Assembly (NCBI RefSeq): GCF_000442315.1
Contig: NZ_KE557320.1
Coordinates: forward strand, 499,235 to 563,234
Source: Rubellimicrobium thermophilum DSM 16684
Lineage (GTDB): Bacteria > Pseudomonadota > Alphaproteobacteria > Rhodobacterales > Rhodobacteraceae
Reading direction: 5' to 3'
DNA length: 64,000 bases
This document shows, one piece after another, positions 40,887 through 51,958 of this stretch (positions are counted from its first letter, which is position 1; each line of letters starts with the position of its first letter). The notes beneath the pieces were generated by a model. The model searched no databases and was not told the DNA's origin. It worked only from the letters and a program-made list of their open reading frames with translations. A program made the position numbers and the translations under genes.

Positions 40887-41986
40887 CTCCCCGCCTCGTG
40901 ATTGCCGCAGGAGGAACGGGCGGTCACATGTTTCCGGCTCAGGCCCTGGCCGAGGTGATGCTGGCGCGCGGCTGGCAGGTGACATTGTCCACCGATGCCA
41001 GAGGCATGCGCTATGCGGCCGGTTTTCCTGCCGAAGTCCGGCGCGAGGTCGTCCTGTCCGCGACACCGGCGCGCGGCGGCCTGGCCGGCCGCATCGCAGT
41101 GCCCTTCCGGGTCGGCGCCGGGGTGCTGGCGGCCCTCGGACGGATGGGGGTCGGCCGCCCGTCCGTGGTGGCCGGATTCGGCGGCTATCCCACGATTCCG
41201 GCCCTGTCGGCGGCTCTGGCGCTTCGGGTTCCGGCCCTGATCCACGAACAGAACGGCGTGCTGGGCCGCGTCAACCGCGTCTTTGCTCCGCGCGTGGCGG
41301 CCGTGGCCTGCGGAACCTGGCCCACGGTCATGCCAGCCGGCGTGCAGACGATTCATGTCGGCAATCCCGTGCGAGGCGCGATCCTTGCGCGTGCCGGGAC
41401 GCCCTATCCCTCTCCCGCAGCCGGCCCCATCAGGATTCTCGTCATCGGGGGAAGCCAGGGCGCGCGGGCCCTGTCCGATCTCGTGCCTCCTGCCCTTGCC
41501 GCGCTTCCGGAGGATCTGCGGAGCCGCCTGCATGTCAGCCAGCAGGCCCGGGCCGAAGATCTCGGGCGCGTGGTTGCCGCTTATGAGGCCGAGGGGATCG
41601 CGGCAGAGATCCGCCCCTTCTTCGACGATGTGGCCGAGAGGATGGCGCGGGCCTCTCTCGTGATCGCACGGGCCGGGGCATCCACGATCGCAGATCTGAC
41701 GGTCATCGGCCGCCCGGCCGTCCTGATTCCCTATCCCCATGCCGCAGCCGACCATCAGACGGCCAATGCCCGGGCGCTCGAGGCGGCCGGCGGGGCCGTT
41801 GTCCTGCCGGAGGCGGAACTCACCGCCGGCGCCCTCACGGCCGTCCTCCGCGACCTCCTCGCGGCGCCGGACCGCGTCGCCCGGATGGCGGCAGCGGCCC
41901 TTGCGGCAGGCCGGCCCGATGCGGCCGAGCGTCTGGCGGCGCTTGTGGAGGGACTCGCCAGACGGGAAAAGCAGGGCCGAACATGA
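40883..41986 (+). CDS. murG: UDP-GlcNAc:undecaprenyl-pyrophosphoryl-MurNAc-pentapeptide GlcNAc transferase
   Basis: MurG adds GlcNAc to lipid I to make lipid II on the cytoplasmic face of the membrane. It has 367 residues. The N-terminal glycine loop [12 protein letters not shown] is at 8-19. [12 protein letters not shown] binds the acceptor side, and GGSQGAR plus [10 protein letters not shown] are the UDP-GlcNAc contacts of the C-terminal domain. It is coupled by ATGA to ftsW. Confidence 0.96.
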   Translation: MTPRLVIAAGGTGGHMFPAQALAEVMLARGWQVTLSTDARGMRYAAGFPAEVRREVVLSATPARGGLAGRIAVPFRVGAGVLAALGRMGVGRPSVVAGFGGYPTIPALSAALALRVPALIHEQNGVLGRVNRVFAPRVAAVACGTWPTVMPAGVQTIHVGNPVRGAILARAGTPYPSPAAGPIRILVIGGSQGARALSDLVPPALAALPEDLRSRLHVSQQARAEDLGRVVAAYEAEGIAAEIRPFFDDVAERMARASLVIARAGASTIADLTVIGRPAVLIPYPHAAADHQTANARALEAAGGAVVLPEAELTAGALTAVLRDLLAAPDRVARMAAAALAAGRPDAAERLAALVEGLARREKQGRT

Positions 41987-42003
41987 AGGACGGAGGCTGG
42001 CCG

Positions 42004-43407
42004 ATGCAGAGGCCCACGAAGCTGCCCCAGGATGTCGGCCCGATCCATTTCGTCGGGATCGGCGGGATCGGGATGTCGGGAATCGCCGAGGTGCTGCTGA
42101 CGCTCGGCTACCGGGTGCAGGGGTCCGACGCGCGGGAGAACGAGAATGTCGCGCGCCTGCGGGGGCTTGGCGTTCCGATCTGGATCGGTCAGAAGGCCGA
42201 GAACCTGGACGGGGCCGAGGTCGTCGTCATTTCCTCCGCGATCAAGCCCGGCAATCCGGAGCTGGACGCGGCCCGCGCCCGGGGGCTGCCCGTCGTCCGC
42301 CGCGCCGAGATGCTGGCCGAGCTGATGCGCCTGAAGTCCAATGTGGCCATCGCCGGAACCCATGGAAAGACCACCACCACGACGATGGTGGCCAAGCTTC
42401 TCGAGGCGGGGGGATTCGACCCGACCGTGGTCAATGGCGGAATCATCGAGAGCTATGGCTCCACGTCGCGCATCGGTCAGGGCGAATGGATGGTCGTTGA
42501 AGCCGACGAGAGCGATGGCACTTTCAACCGCCTTCCGGCGACGATCGCGATCGTCACCAACATCGATCCCGAACATATGGAGCACTGGGGTTCGGTCGAG
42601 GCGCTCCGCCGTGGCTTTCTGGAGTTTGTCTCGCATATCCCGTTCTACGGTCTTGCGGTCTGCTGCACCGATCACCCCGAGGTGCAGGCGCTGGTGGGCC
42701 GGGTGACGGATCGTCGCGTGCGCACCTTCGGCTTCAATGCCCAGGCCGATGTGCGGGCCACCCATCCCACCTACGAGGGTGGCGTGGCGCATTTCGATGT
42801 CATCCTCCAGGCCGAAGGCGACCGGATCGAGGGCATGACCCTGCCCATGCCGGGGGATCACAACGTGTCCAACGCCCTGGCGGCTATCGCCGTGGCCCGT
42901 CACCTCGGGATCGGCAAGGACACGATCCGCGATGCCCTCGCGGCCTTCCGCAGTCCGAAGCGCCGCTTCACCCGCGTGGGCGAGGCGCGGGGCGTGACGG
43001 TGATCGACGATTACGGCCATCATCCGGTCGAGATCGCCGCCGTCCTGCGCGCAGCCCGCCAGTATTCCAAAGGCCGCATCATCGCGATCCATCAGCCGCA
43101 TCGCTATTCGCGCCTCTCCTCGCTGTTCGAGGACTTCTGCACCTGTTTCAACGAAGCCGATGTCGTCGGTATTGCCGATGTCTATGCCGCGGGAGAGGAT
43201 CCGATTCCCGGGGCCGGCCGCGATGATCTGGTCGCCGGGCTGATCCGGCATGGGCATCGTCATGCCCGCGCCGTCACCGACGAGGATGATCTTCTCCGCC
43301 TTGTGAAGGAGCAGGCCGGGCCGGGCGATCTTGTTGTCTGTCTCGGTGCGGGCAGCATCACCAACTGGGCCCAGGCGCTGCCCGGCCGTCTCGAAGGAAC
43401 CCGATGA
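42004..43407 (+). CDS. murC: UDP-N-acetylmuramate-L-alanine ligase
   Basis: MurC adds L-alanine to UDP-MurNAc. From the ATG at 42004 it has 467 residues, with the ribosome-binding site GGAGG 7 bp upstream and the expected N-terminus ([24 protein letters not shown]). An ATG at 41983 overlaps the murG stop and is the alternative start. The ATP loop GTHGKTTTT is near 118-126, ADESDGTF near 170, and [10 protein letters not shown] near 345. Confidence 0.96.
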   Translation: MQRPTKLPQDVGPIHFVGIGGIGMSGIAEVLLTLGYRVQGSDARENENVARLRGLGVPIWIGQKAENLDGAEVVVISSAIKPGNPELDAARARGLPVVRRAEMLAELMRLKSNVAIAGTHGKTTTTTMVAKLLEAGGFDPTVVNGGIIESYGSTSRIGQGEWMVVEADESDGTFNRLPATIAIVTNIDPEHMEHWGSVEALRRGFLEFVSHIPFYGLAVCCTDHPEVQALVGRVTDRRVRTFGFNAQADVRATHPTYEGGVAHFDVILQAEGDRIEGMTLPMPGDHNVSNALAAIAVARHLGIGKDTIRDALAAFRSPKRRFTRVGEARGVTVIDDYGHHPVEIAAVLRAARQYSKGRIIAIHQPHRYSRLSSLFEDFCTCFNEADVVGIADVYAAGEDPIPGAGRDDLVAGLIRHGHRHARAVTDEDDLLRLVKEQAGPGDLVVCLGAGSITNWAQALPGRLEGTR

Positions 43408-43512
43408 CATGACAGGACAGGGCATCACCGCATCGATTTCCCCATCCCTTCTCCCGGCGCTCTCCGAAAGGGGGAGGGCGTGCGTCCGGGCCGGCAGGGC
43501 GGGAGCGCGCGT

Positions 43513-43779
43513 ATGATGACGCCGCCCCTGATCCTCACGCTCCTGTGGTTCGTGGCGGCGAATGGCGCGGCAATGCTGCCCACGCGCGGCAACCGCCGCA
43601 AGCGGGCGGTCCTGCTTGTCGTCGTCGGGGTCCCCCTTCTGGGATGGCTGACGGCCGTGCACGGGCCGGTTGCGGGAATCCTGGCGCTGGCGGCCGGGAC
43701 CTCGGTCCTGCGCTGGCCGATCATCCATGTCCTGCGGCGGGCAGGATACGGCCTGCGCCGCGGGGAGCCGGCAGAATGA
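43513..43779 (+). CDS. DUF2484 family membrane protein
   Basis: This 88-residue protein has two membrane segments (about 5-25 and 33-60) separated by RGNRRKR, and a basic tail. It matches the DUF2484 family that I associate with this position, between murC and murB, in Rhodobacterales. The function is unknown; its fixed position suggests a role in envelope synthesis. The stop overlaps the murB ATG (ATGA). Confidence 0.75.
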   Translation: MMTPPLILTLLWFVAANGAAMLPTRGNRRKRAVLLVVVGVPLLGWLTAVHGPVAGILALAAGTSVLRWPIIHVLRRAGYGLRRGEPAE

Positions 43780-44709
43780 GCCGCTGGCCGCCGCTTCGCG
43801 GCACGCTGACCGAGGGTCGCCCCCTGGCCGATCTGACCTGGCTGCGCGTGGGTGGGCCGGCCGATGCGCTCGTCCAGCCGGCGGATGTGGAGGATCTCTG
43901 CGCCTTCCTGGCGGCGCTGCCTGCCGATGTTCCGGTCTTTCCCATGGGGGTGGGATCGAACCTGATCGTCCGTGACGGGGGTGTCCGCGGTGTGGTCCTG
44001 CGGCTTGGGCCGCGGCTTCAACGCGATCACGGTGGAGGATGGCCGCGTGCGCGCCGGGGCGGCCGCTCTTGATGCGCATGTGGCGCGCCGGGCTGCCGAG
44101 GCCGGCCTCGACCTGACCTTCCTGCGGACCATTCCCGGCACGATCGGCGGCGCCGTGCGGATGAACGCCGGATGCTACGGAACCTATGTCAGCGATGTCC
44201 TTGTCGAGGCACGGGTGGTGCTGCGCGATGGCTCGATGGTGGTGATGCCGAAGGCGGATCTGGACCTCGCCTATCGGTCGAGCCGGCTGCCGGAGGGGGC
44301 CGTCATCGTCGAGGCCCTGTTCGCGCCGCCCCCCGGAGAGCCCGCCGCCCTGGAAAGGCGGATGGAGGAACAGATCGCCCGCCGTGATGCCTCTCAGCCT
44401 GTCCGGGATCGCACGGCGGGTTCGACCTTCCGCAATCCGTCCGGCCACTCCTCCACCGGCCGCAGCGACGACACGCACGAGATGAAGGCCTGGAAGCTGA
44501 TCGAGGATGCGGGCATGCGCGGTGCGCGCATCGGCGGCGCGATCATGAATCCCAAGCATGCCAATTTCCTCACCAATGCCGGCGGGGCCAGTGCGGCCGA
44601 TCTCGAATCCCTGGGCGAGGCTGTGCGAAAGGCCGTTTACGATCACAGCGGAGTGACGCTAGAGTGGGAGATCATGCGGGTCGGAGAACCCGCCTGTCGT
44701 GAGGGGTAG
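43776..44709 (+). CDS. murB: UDP-N-acetylenolpyruvoylglucosamine reductase, frameshifted
   Basis: MurB is the FAD enzyme that makes UDP-MurNAc. The N-terminal frame ([17 protein letters not shown] … [24 protein letters not shown]) shifts at the GGG run 44007-44009. Removing one G gives [12 protein letters not shown] and a continuous protein of about 310 residues. The [16 protein letters not shown] block and the catalytic serine in GSTFRNP are intact; the C-terminal glutamate is in TLEWEI. MurB is essential, so the break is almost certainly a sequencing or assembly error. Confidence 0.94.
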
Positions 44710-44779
44710 GCCCGGTCACGGGCGCTTAAGATCAAGATGACGGGCCGGAGGACGGCCCGCAGATGGGGCAGTCGAGGGC

Positions 44780-45694
44780 ATGTCGGGCAGGGCAGGTCCC
44801 AGAGTTGCCGTCCTCATGGGCGGCCTGTCGGCGGAGCGCGAGGTTTCGCTCTCCTCCGGTCGGGGTTGCGCGTCCGCCCTCCGGGAAGCAGGGTATGACG
44901 TCGTCGAGATCGATGCGGGGCCGGATCTGGCACTTCGGCTGGCCGATGTCGCGCCCGATGTCGCCTTCAACGCCCTGCATGGCCGGTGGGGTGAGGACGG
45001 ATGCGTCCAGGGGCTGCTGGAATGGATGCGCATCCCCTACACGCATTCGGGCGTTCTGGCCTCTGCCCTTGCCATGGACAAGCAGCGCGCGAAGGAGGCG
45101 TTCCGCCAGGCTGGTCTTCCGGTCGCTCCCAGCCTGCTTGTTTCCCGGCAGGAGGTAGAGGCGCGCCATGTCATGGCGCCCCCCTATGTCGTCAAGCCGA
45201 ATGACGAGGGCTCTTCGGTCGGTGTCTTCATCGTCCCGGAAGGGAGCAATGCGCCGCCGCAGCTTGCCGAGACGATGCCCGCAACGGTCATGGTGGAGGC
45301 CTTCGCCCCCGGACGCGAGCTGACGACCGCCGTCCTGGGCGATCGCCCCCTCACGGTGACCGACATCGTCACGGAGGGATGGTATGATTATCATGCCAAA
45401 TACGCCCCGGGCGGCTCGCGTCACATCCTGCCCGCCGACATCCCCCGCGATGTCTTCGAGGCCTGTCTCGACCTTGCCCTGCGGGCTCATCGGGCCCTGG
45501 GCTGCCGGGGCCTGTCCCGGACGGATTTCCGCTGGGACGAAAGCCGGGGGCTCGACGGGCTCGTGATCCTCGAGCTCAACACCCAGCCCGGCATGACGCC
45601 GACCTCGCTTGCGCCCGAGCAGGCGGCCGCGATCGGCATGTCCTTCCCGGAACTCTGCCGCTGGCTGGTGGAGGATGCCTCATGCGGACGTTGA
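44780..45694 (+). CDS. ddl: D-alanine-D-alanine ligase
   Basis: Ddl joins two D-alanines for the peptidoglycan stem peptide. It has 304 residues with an ATP-grasp fold. The N-terminal block [19 protein letters not shown] is at 10-28, [17 protein letters not shown] near 74, [12 protein letters not shown] near 139, and [14 protein letters not shown] near 272. It overlaps ftsQ by 13 bp. Confidence 0.96.
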   Translation: MSGRAGPRVAVLMGGLSAEREVSLSSGRGCASALREAGYDVVEIDAGPDLALRLADVAPDVAFNALHGRWGEDGCVQGLLEWMRIPYTHSGVLASALAMDKQRAKEAFRQAGLPVAPSLLVSRQEVEARHVMAPPYVVKPNDEGSSVGVFIVPEGSNAPPQLAETMPATVMVEAFAPGRELTTAVLGDRPLTVTDIVTEGWYDYHAKYAPGGSRHILPADIPRDVFEACLDLALRAHRALGCRGLSRTDFRWDESRGLDGLVILELNTQPGMTPTSLAPEQAAAIGMSFPELCRWLVEDASCGR

Positions 45695-46638
45695 AGCTGT
45701 TGTGGCAGATCACCATTCCTTCGCTGCGCCGCCTGCCCGAGGCCGTGCCGAGCGGGATGCGTCGCGATCCCGCGCCGACCCTGTGGTCCTACCGCTATCA
45801 GAGGCTGATGCTCACCCCTGCCTATCGGCGGCTGGTGCGCATCGGTCTGCCCTCTGCGGTGGCGGTGCTGATGCTCGGGGGCTGGTTTGCGGCGCCCGGC
45901 AACCGGGCCTGGCTTCTGGCCGAGATCGAGGCCGTCAAGAATGCCATCCAGGAACGGCCCGAGTTCATGGTCCATGACATCGAGGTCATCGGCGCCGACC
46001 GGGCCCTGTCGGTGGCCATCCATGGCATTGCGGATTTCGACTTTCCCCTGTCGTCCTTCGACATCGATCTTGCAGCTCTGCGCGACCGCGTGACCGAGCT
46101 GTCGGCGGTGCGCAGGGCCGAGGTCAGCGTGGCCCCCGGCGGCGTCCTGCGCGTGGTGGTGGACCAGCGCAAGCCCGTCGCCGTATGGCGCTATTCCGAT
46201 GGGCTTCGCCTCATCGATGCCGAGGGCGTGATGACCGGCATGATCGCCTCACGCAGCGACCGGGCCGATCTGCCCCTCATTGCCGGCGACGGCGCACGCG
46301 ACGCCATCGACGAGGCTCTTGCCCTGTTCGCCACGGCCGAACCGATCAAGGATCGCGTGCGGGGGCTTGTGCGGATGGGCGAGCGCCGCTGGGACATGGT
46401 GCTTGACGGCGATTTGCGCATCCTCCTGCCGGCCGAAGGGGCAGTCCAGGCGCTTCAGCGAGTGCTGGCCCTGCATGAGGCGCAGGATCTGCTCGATCGC
46501 GACGTGGCGGTGGTGGACATGCGCCTTGGCCAGCGCCCGACCCTCCGCCTCAATCAGCCGGCTCTCAATGTGCTGCGCAACGCGGCCGCCAGCGCGGGAT
46601 ATGCCGCCCCCGCAGCGCCCATCGAAGAGGAGCAATGA
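45682..46638 (+). CDS. ftsQ: cell division protein FtsQ
   Basis: FtsQ is a bitopic divisome protein that links FtsB/FtsL to the rest of the machinery. It has 318 residues, with a long basic cytoplasmic segment, one membrane helix at about residues 55-72, a POTRA domain starting [17 protein letters not shown], and the FtsQ beta domain. The stop overlaps the ftsA ATG. Confidence 0.94.
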   Translation: MRTLKLLWQITIPSLRRLPEAVPSGMRRDPAPTLWSYRYQRLMLTPAYRRLVRIGLPSAVAVLMLGGWFAAPGNRAWLLAEIEAVKNAIQERPEFMVHDIEVIGADRALSVAIHGIADFDFPLSSFDIDLAALRDRVTELSAVRRAEVSVAPGGVLRVVVDQRKPVAVWRYSDGLRLIDAEGVMTGMIASRSDRADLPLIAGDGARDAIDEALALFATAEPIKDRVRGLVRMGERRWDMVLDGDLRILLPAEGAVQALQRVLALHEAQDLLDRDVAVVDMRLGQRPTLRLNQPALNVLRNAAASAGYAAPAAPIEEEQ

Positions 46639-47975
46639 TGCCCCCCCTCCACCAGGCTCAGCGGGCCATGCGCGCCCTGCGCCGCGCGGCGCTCCAGCGC
46701 GGCGTCATCGCGATCCTCGATCTCGGCAGTTCCAAGATCGCCTGCCTCGTGCTGCGTTTCGATGCCTCGCCCGGTGCCGTCGGAGAGGAGAGCGATGTAG
46801 GCCCCATGGCCGGGCAGGCCCAGTTCCGGGTGATCGGCGCCTCGGTCACGCGGTCGCGGGGGATCCGCCTGGGCGAGGTCGATTCCATGCAGGAGACCGA
46901 GCGGGCGATCCGCACCGCCGTGCAGGCGGCCCAGAAGGCGGCGAATGTCCGTGTCGATCATGTGATCGCCTGCTTCTCCGGCGGCAGGCCTGAAAGCCAT
47001 GCCCTGTTCGGCGAGGCCGATGTCGAAGGCCCGGTCGTCACCGGCGCCGATATCGGGCGGGTGCTGGCTGCCTGCGACATGCCCGATCTCGGTCCTTCGC
47101 GCGAGGTGCTCCACGCCCATCCGGTTCATTTCGCGCTCGATCATCGTACCGGCGTTTCCGATCCCCGCGGGCAGGCAGGGCAGCGGCTGTCCACGGATGT
47201 CCATCTGCTGACCGTCGATGCCGCCGCGATCGAGACCATTCTTCTCTGCCTCAAGCGATGCGATCTCGAATGCGCGGGGCTGGCCTCGGCGGCCTATGTC
47301 TCGGGCATTGCCGCCCTCGTGGAGGACGAGCAGGAGCTCGGGGCGGCCTGCATCGACATGGGGGGGGGTTCGACCGGTCTGTCCATCTTCATCCGCAAGC
47401 ACATGATCTACGCCGATTCCGTCCGCCTGGGGGGGGATCATGTGACAGCCGATATCTCGATGGGCCTTCAGGTTCCGCATGCCACGGCCGAACGACTCAA
47501 GACCCTGCATGGGGGTGTGGTCGCCACGGGAATGGACGACCGCGAACTGATCCCCATCGGCGGCGACAGTGGCGACTGGGAGCGCGACCGGCGCATGGTC
47601 AGCCGGACGGATCTGATCGGCATCATGCGCCCGCGGGTCGAAGAGATCCTCGAGGAGGTGCGGGCACGGCTCGATTTCGCCGGCTTCGACCAGCTTCCAT
47701 CCCAGTCCATCGTCCTCACGGGCGGGGGATCGCAGATTCCTGGCCTTGACGGGCTGGCCTCGCGCATCCTTGGGCGCAGGGTGCGAATGGGCCGGCCGCT
47801 GAGGGTCCAGGGTCTGCCGCAGGCGGCGACCGGCGGGGCCTTTTCCGCCGCTGTCGGGCTGACGCTCCTTGCAGCCAATCCGAAGGACGAATGGTGGGAT
47901 TTCGAGGCTCCACCGGAGCGCTATCCGGCACGGTCGCTCCGCCGGGCGGTGCGCTGGTTCCGCGACAACTGGTGA
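46635..47975 (+). CDS. ftsA: cell division protein FtsA
   Basis: FtsA is an actin-like ATPase that tethers FtsZ to the membrane. It has 446 residues. ATP-binding motifs are ILDLGSSKIACLVL (about 29-42) and CIDMGGGSTGLSIF (near 240), with LTGGGSQIPGLDGLA near 360. The C-terminus (RSLRRAVRWFRDNW) is the amphipathic membrane-targeting helix. Confidence 0.96.
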   Translation: MMPPLHQAQRAMRALRRAALQRGVIAILDLGSSKIACLVLRFDASPGAVGEESDVGPMAGQAQFRVIGASVTRSRGIRLGEVDSMQETERAIRTAVQAAQKAANVRVDHVIACFSGGRPESHALFGEADVEGPVVTGADIGRVLAACDMPDLGPSREVLHAHPVHFALDHRTGVSDPRGQAGQRLSTDVHLLTVDAAAIETILLCLKRCDLECAGLASAAYVSGIAALVEDEQELGAACIDMGGGSTGLSIFIRKHMIYADSVRLGGDHVTADISMGLQVPHATAERLKTLHGGVVATGMDDRELIPIGGDSGDWERDRRMVSRTDLIGIMRPRVEEILEEVRARLDFAGFDQLPSQSIVLTGGGSQIPGLDGLASRILGRRVRMGRPLRVQGLPQAATGGAFSAAVGLTLLAANPKDEWWDFEAPPERYPARSLRRAVRWFRDNW

Positions 47976-48192
47976 GCGGCGGATTCCGGCCGAAACTTCG
48001 GCGCTTGCGCCCCGGCCTTGCGGAATTGCGTCAGAAACGCGACGGAGAGCTGTTTTGCGCGTGACGGCGCGCCAGCAGGTCGATAGGATCGATTCGACCG
48101 TCGGCACGACCCGGAACGCAGGACGGGGCGACGGGGCGGGGCCGTCGGACAGCGGCACGAGAAATACGGGATAACAGGCGGACAACAGCGCG

Positions 48193-49894
48193 ATGGCACT
48201 CAATCTCTCCCTCCCCGGGCAGGAGGAACTCAAGCCCCGCATCACCGTGTTCGGCGTTGGCGGCGCCGGCGGCAATGCCGTCAACAACATGATCGCCAAG
48301 CAGCTTGAGGGTGTGGAATTCGTCGTCGCCAACACCGACGCGCAGGCCCTCAAGCAGTCGAACGCGCCTGCGAAGATCCAGATGGGGATCAAGGCGACCG
48401 AAGGGCTTGGCGCCGGGGCGCGGCCTTCCGTCGGCGCCGCCGCCGCCGAGGAATCGATCCAGCAGATCGTCGATCACCTCGCAGGCGCCCATATGTGCTT
48501 CATCACCGCGGGCATGGGCGGCGGGACCGGAACCGGCGCGGCACCCATCATCGCCCAGGCGGCGCGCGAGCTTGGCGTGCTGACCGTGGGGGTCGTGACC
48601 AAGCCCTTCCAGTTCGAGGGCGCCAGGCGGATGCGCCAGGCCGAAGAGGGGATCGAGGCGCTTCAGAAGGTCGTCGATACCCTCATCATCATCCCGAACC
48701 AGAACCTGTTCCGCCTCGCCACCGAAAACACCACCTTCACCGAGGCCTTCGCCCTGGCCGATGATGTGCTGTATCAGGGCGTCAAGGGGGTCACCGATCT
48801 GATGGTCAGGCCCGGCCTCATCAATCTCGACTTCGCCGATGTCCGCGCGGTGATGGACGAGATGGGCAAGGCCATGATGGGCACCGGCGAGGCCGAGGGA
48901 CCCGACCGCGCCACCCCATGCTGCCGAGAAGGCCATTGCCAACCCGCTGCTCGACGAGATCAGCCTCAAGGGTGCCAAGGGCGTGCTGATCAACATCACC
49001 GGCGGCCATGACATGACCCTCTTCGAGTTCGACGAGGCTGCCAACAAGATCCGCGAGATGGTTGACGAGGATGCCAACATCATCGTCGGGTCCTCGCTCG
49101 ATCCGGAGATGACGGGGCGGATGCGGGTCTCGGTGGTGGCCACGGGCATCGATGCCGGCCAGTCCCGCGGCGAAGTTCCCCTGCCGCGGCGTTCCATGTC
49201 CGCCCCCCTGCGTGAGAAGGTCAGCATCGAGGAGCCGCAGGTCCCCGCCGCCCGAACGGCAGCGACCGCACGGCCTGCCGTGCAGCCGGCCGCAACTCAG
49301 CCTGCCTCGCGCCCGGCCCCTCAGCCCGCTGCGCCGCGCCCGGCCGCCCAGCCGGCTGCCCCGGTCGCCGCATCGGCCATGTCTGCCCGGGCGGTCGAAT
49401 CTGCACCGGCAGAGCGGACATTCGATGCGCGCGCGCCTCAGCCCGTCCATCACGACGTGGGTGATTTCTCCGACATCGAGTCAGCCCTCCAGGAGGACGC
49501 GCTGCCGCCCCCGGCCTATCAGCCGCCGCCTCAGCCCCAGACCGCCGCGCCGATGGCGGTCGCATCCCAGCCTGCTCCGCAGGCCGGGGCCAGACCTCCG
49601 GCCGGAACTCCCACGCCCGAAGCGATCGCACGGCTGCGCGCCATGGCCTCGCGTGCGGCCGAAGCCCGCGGAAACGATGTCCCGCGTCCCGCCCCTGCGG
49701 CTCCGCAATCCCAGCCGCAGACCGAGAAGCGGGGTTTCGGGATCAACTCGCTGATCAACCGGATGACCGGCGGCCACGCCTCCGACTCGCCCGCCGCGGC
49801 ACGGGCGCCGGCCCGCGCGCCCTATGAATCTCCCGCCGAAAGCGAACAGGAACGGGCGGATATTCCTGCCTTCCTGCGCCGCCAGGCGAATTGA
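48193..49894 (+). CDS. ftsZ: cell division protein FtsZ, frameshifted
   Basis: FtsZ is the tubulin-like GTPase of the division ring. The first frame carries [15 protein letters not shown] and the tubulin signature [12 protein letters not shown] (near 108). It fails at the CCCC run 48914-48917. Removing one C restores [19 protein letters not shown] and continues through [13 protein letters not shown], the T7-like region, and a linker of about 220 residues very rich in Ala, Pro and Gln. The conserved C-terminal peptide is [11 protein letters not shown]. The repaired length is about 566 residues. The gene is essential, so the break is an artefact. A 217-bp gap before the ATG probably holds an extra promoter. 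Confidence 0.96.
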
Positions 49895-49922
49895 GATCGC
49901 CTCTGTCGTCTCGTTCTCTTCG

Positions 49923-49944
49923 GGGCCGCCCTTCGGGGCGGCCC
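49923..49944 (+). terminator. ftsZ terminator hairpin
   Basis: A perfect 9-bp stem (GGGCCGCCC/GGGCGGCCC) with a TTCG tetraloop begins about 28 bp after the ftsZ stop and is followed by TGTTCATTCT. It is the clearest intrinsic terminator in the window. Confidence 0.75.
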
Positions 49945-50067
49945 TGTTCATTCTGCACGTCGTGTTTCAGCGCGTCAGAATCCGTGAATTGGCGTTGCAG
50001 CCGCGAATGCCTAGATCGAACCTGTGGCGCCTGAAGGGCACCAGACCGAATTCCGCAGAGGCCGATC

Positions 50068-50994
50068 TTGCAGACCACACTGAACCAGAGCGTCGTTGTC
50101 GCGGGTGCCGGGCTCCATACCGGAACGGCGGCGCGGGTCGTGCTGCGTGCCGCCCCGGCCGACAGCGGCATCCTCTTCCGGCGCATGGACGCCGGGGGCG
50201 CATCCATCCCCGCCCGCTGGGACCGTGCCCGCCATGGCCCTCTGGCCACCCGGCTCCTGGGGGAAGGTGGGGTGGAAATCTCGACCGTCGAGCATCTGAT
50301 GGCGGCCTTCGCCGGGCTCGGCATCCACAACGCGACCGTGGAGGTCGAGGGGCCGGAGCTGCCGATCCTGGACGGCTCGGCCGCGCCCTGGGTGAAGGCG
50401 ATCCTGCAGGCGGGGATCCGGCAGCTCGATGCGCCCTTGAGGGCCATCGCGCTGCGCCGCACCGTCGAAGTCACGGATGAACAGGGCGCCCTTGCCCGGC
50501 TGGAACCGGCCCCGGGCCTGTCCATGCATTTCGTCATCGCGTTCAGGGACGAAGCCATCGGCCGCCAGGAGCTGTCGCTCGACCTTGCCAACGGAGCCTT
50601 CCTGCGCGAGCTGTGTCAGGCTCGCACCTTCTGCCGCCTCTCCGATGTGGAGCGGATGCGGAAGGAGGGTCTCGCCCTTGGGGGCAGCTTCGGCAATGCC
50701 GTCGTCGTGGACGGCGCACGGGTTCTCACCCCCGGGGGACTGCGCTATCCCGACGAACCGGTGCGGCACAAGATGCTCGACGCGATGGGCGATCTGGCCC
50801 TGGCCGGGGCCCCGCTCCTTGCGCGCTATACCGGCCTGAAGGCGGGACATACGCTGACCAACCGGTTGCTGCACGCCCTTTTCGCCGATGACAGCGCCTG
50901 GTGCTTCGTGACCGTGGATGCGGCACTGGCGCAGCGTCTTCCCGGTGCCGGAGTGACCCCCGAGGACCTTTCCGCCGCACAGGTCGCGGCATAG
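50068..50994 (+). CDS. lpxC: UDP-3-O-acyl-N-acetylglucosamine deacetylase
   Basis: LpxC is the zinc deacetylase that commits the cell to lipid A synthesis. It has 308 residues from a TTG start. There is no in-frame ATG or GTG between the upstream stop at about 50029 and this TTG, and GAGG precedes it. The N-terminus QTTLNQSVVVAGAGLHTG matches the family. Zinc ligands are H76 (STVEHLMAAFAGLGIHN), H234 and D238 (HKMLDAMGD). Confidence 0.95.
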   Translation: MQTTLNQSVVVAGAGLHTGTAARVVLRAAPADSGILFRRMDAGGASIPARWDRARHGPLATRLLGEGGVEISTVEHLMAAFAGLGIHNATVEVEGPELPILDGSAAPWVKAILQAGIRQLDAPLRAIALRRTVEVTDEQGALARLEPAPGLSMHFVIAFRDEAIGRQELSLDLANGAFLRELCQARTFCRLSDVERMRKEGLALGGSFGNAVVVDGARVLTPGGLRYPDEPVRHKMLDAMGDLALAGAPLLARYTGLKAGHTLTNRLLHALFADDSAWCFVTVDAALAQRLPGAGVTPEDLSAAQVAA

Positions 50995-51098
50995 GACTCA
51001 GGCAAGGCTTTCTCCGCCTTCGGCAATCGTGCTACAGGGGCGGGGGAGCCCCGCGGGGCACCCCAACGAGAGCGACGGCACGAGCGGCGAGGCACGCA

Positions 51099-51940
51099 AT
51101 GACGGCAGGATGGGGACGGGTCGGGCTCGGGGTCGTACTGGCGCTGGGACTTGCTGCCTGTGGAGGCCCGGGAGGCAATCTCCGCACGCCGGGCGCCCTG
51201 GACGGCTACAGCCCCGACCAGATCTATGTCTGGGCGAACAGGCCCTCGACCGAGGGCGCGAATCCGACGCAGCCTTCTTCTTCTCCGAGATCGAACGCCT
51301 TTACCCCTATTCCGAATGGGCCAAGCGCGGCCTCATCATGGCTGCCTTCGCCTATCACCGCGACCGCGACTACGAGAACGCCCGCGCGGCGGCCCAGCGC
51401 TATCTCGACTTCTATCCCGCCGAGGAGGATGCCGCCTATGCGCAATACCTCCTCGCGCTGTCCTATTACGACCAGATCGACGATATCGGCCGCGACCAGG
51501 GCCTGACCTTCCAGGCCCTCCAGTCGCTGCGCGCCGTGATCGAAGGCTATCCGGACAGCCAGTATGCCGCCGATGCGATGGTCAAGTTCGACCTCGCCTT
51601 CAACCATCTCGCCGCGAAGGAGATGGAGATCGGGCGCTACTACCTTGCCCGCGGGCATTATGCCGCGGCGGCCAACCGCTTCCGCGTGGTCGTCGAGGAT
51701 TTCCAGACGACACAGCAGACGCCCGAAGCCCTCTACCGTCTGGTCGAAGCCTATCTGGCGCTCGGCCTCGATGCCGAGGCCCAGACGGCAGGGGCCATCC
51801 TCGGCCACAACTACCGCGAGACGGACTGGTATCGCGATGCCCATGCCCTTCTGACGGGCCGCGGCCTGCGCGTCGAGGCCACGGGGGACAACTGGCTCTC
51901 GGCGATCTACCGGCAGGTCGTGCGCGGCGAATGGATCTGA
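51099..51940 (+). CDS. bamD: outer membrane assembly lipoprotein BamD, frameshifted
   Basis: BamD is the essential lipoprotein of the BAM complex that inserts outer-membrane proteins. The ATG at 51099 gives a signal peptide with lipobox LAAC. The frame fails at GGG 51232-51234; adding one G gives VWGEQALDRG and a continuous protein of about 280 residues. TPR-like repeats follow (FFFSEIERLYPYSEWAKRGLIMAAF, then YLDFYPAEEDAAYAQYLLALSYYDQI, each in part). Unlike most shifts in the left half of the window this is a missing base. The gene is normally adjacent to recN in related genomes; here a 7-kb island intervenes. Confidence 0.94.
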
Positions 51941-51958
51941 AAGCAGAGGCCGCCCCAT

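Noticed and set aside
41755..44646. A 963-residue minus-strand frame opposite murG-murC-murB
   Set aside because: It mirrors essential mur genes and has no recognisable domain.
46554..48392. A 612-residue minus-strand frame opposite ftsA
   Set aside because: Shadow of ftsA and the ftsZ start; no motifs and no promoter.
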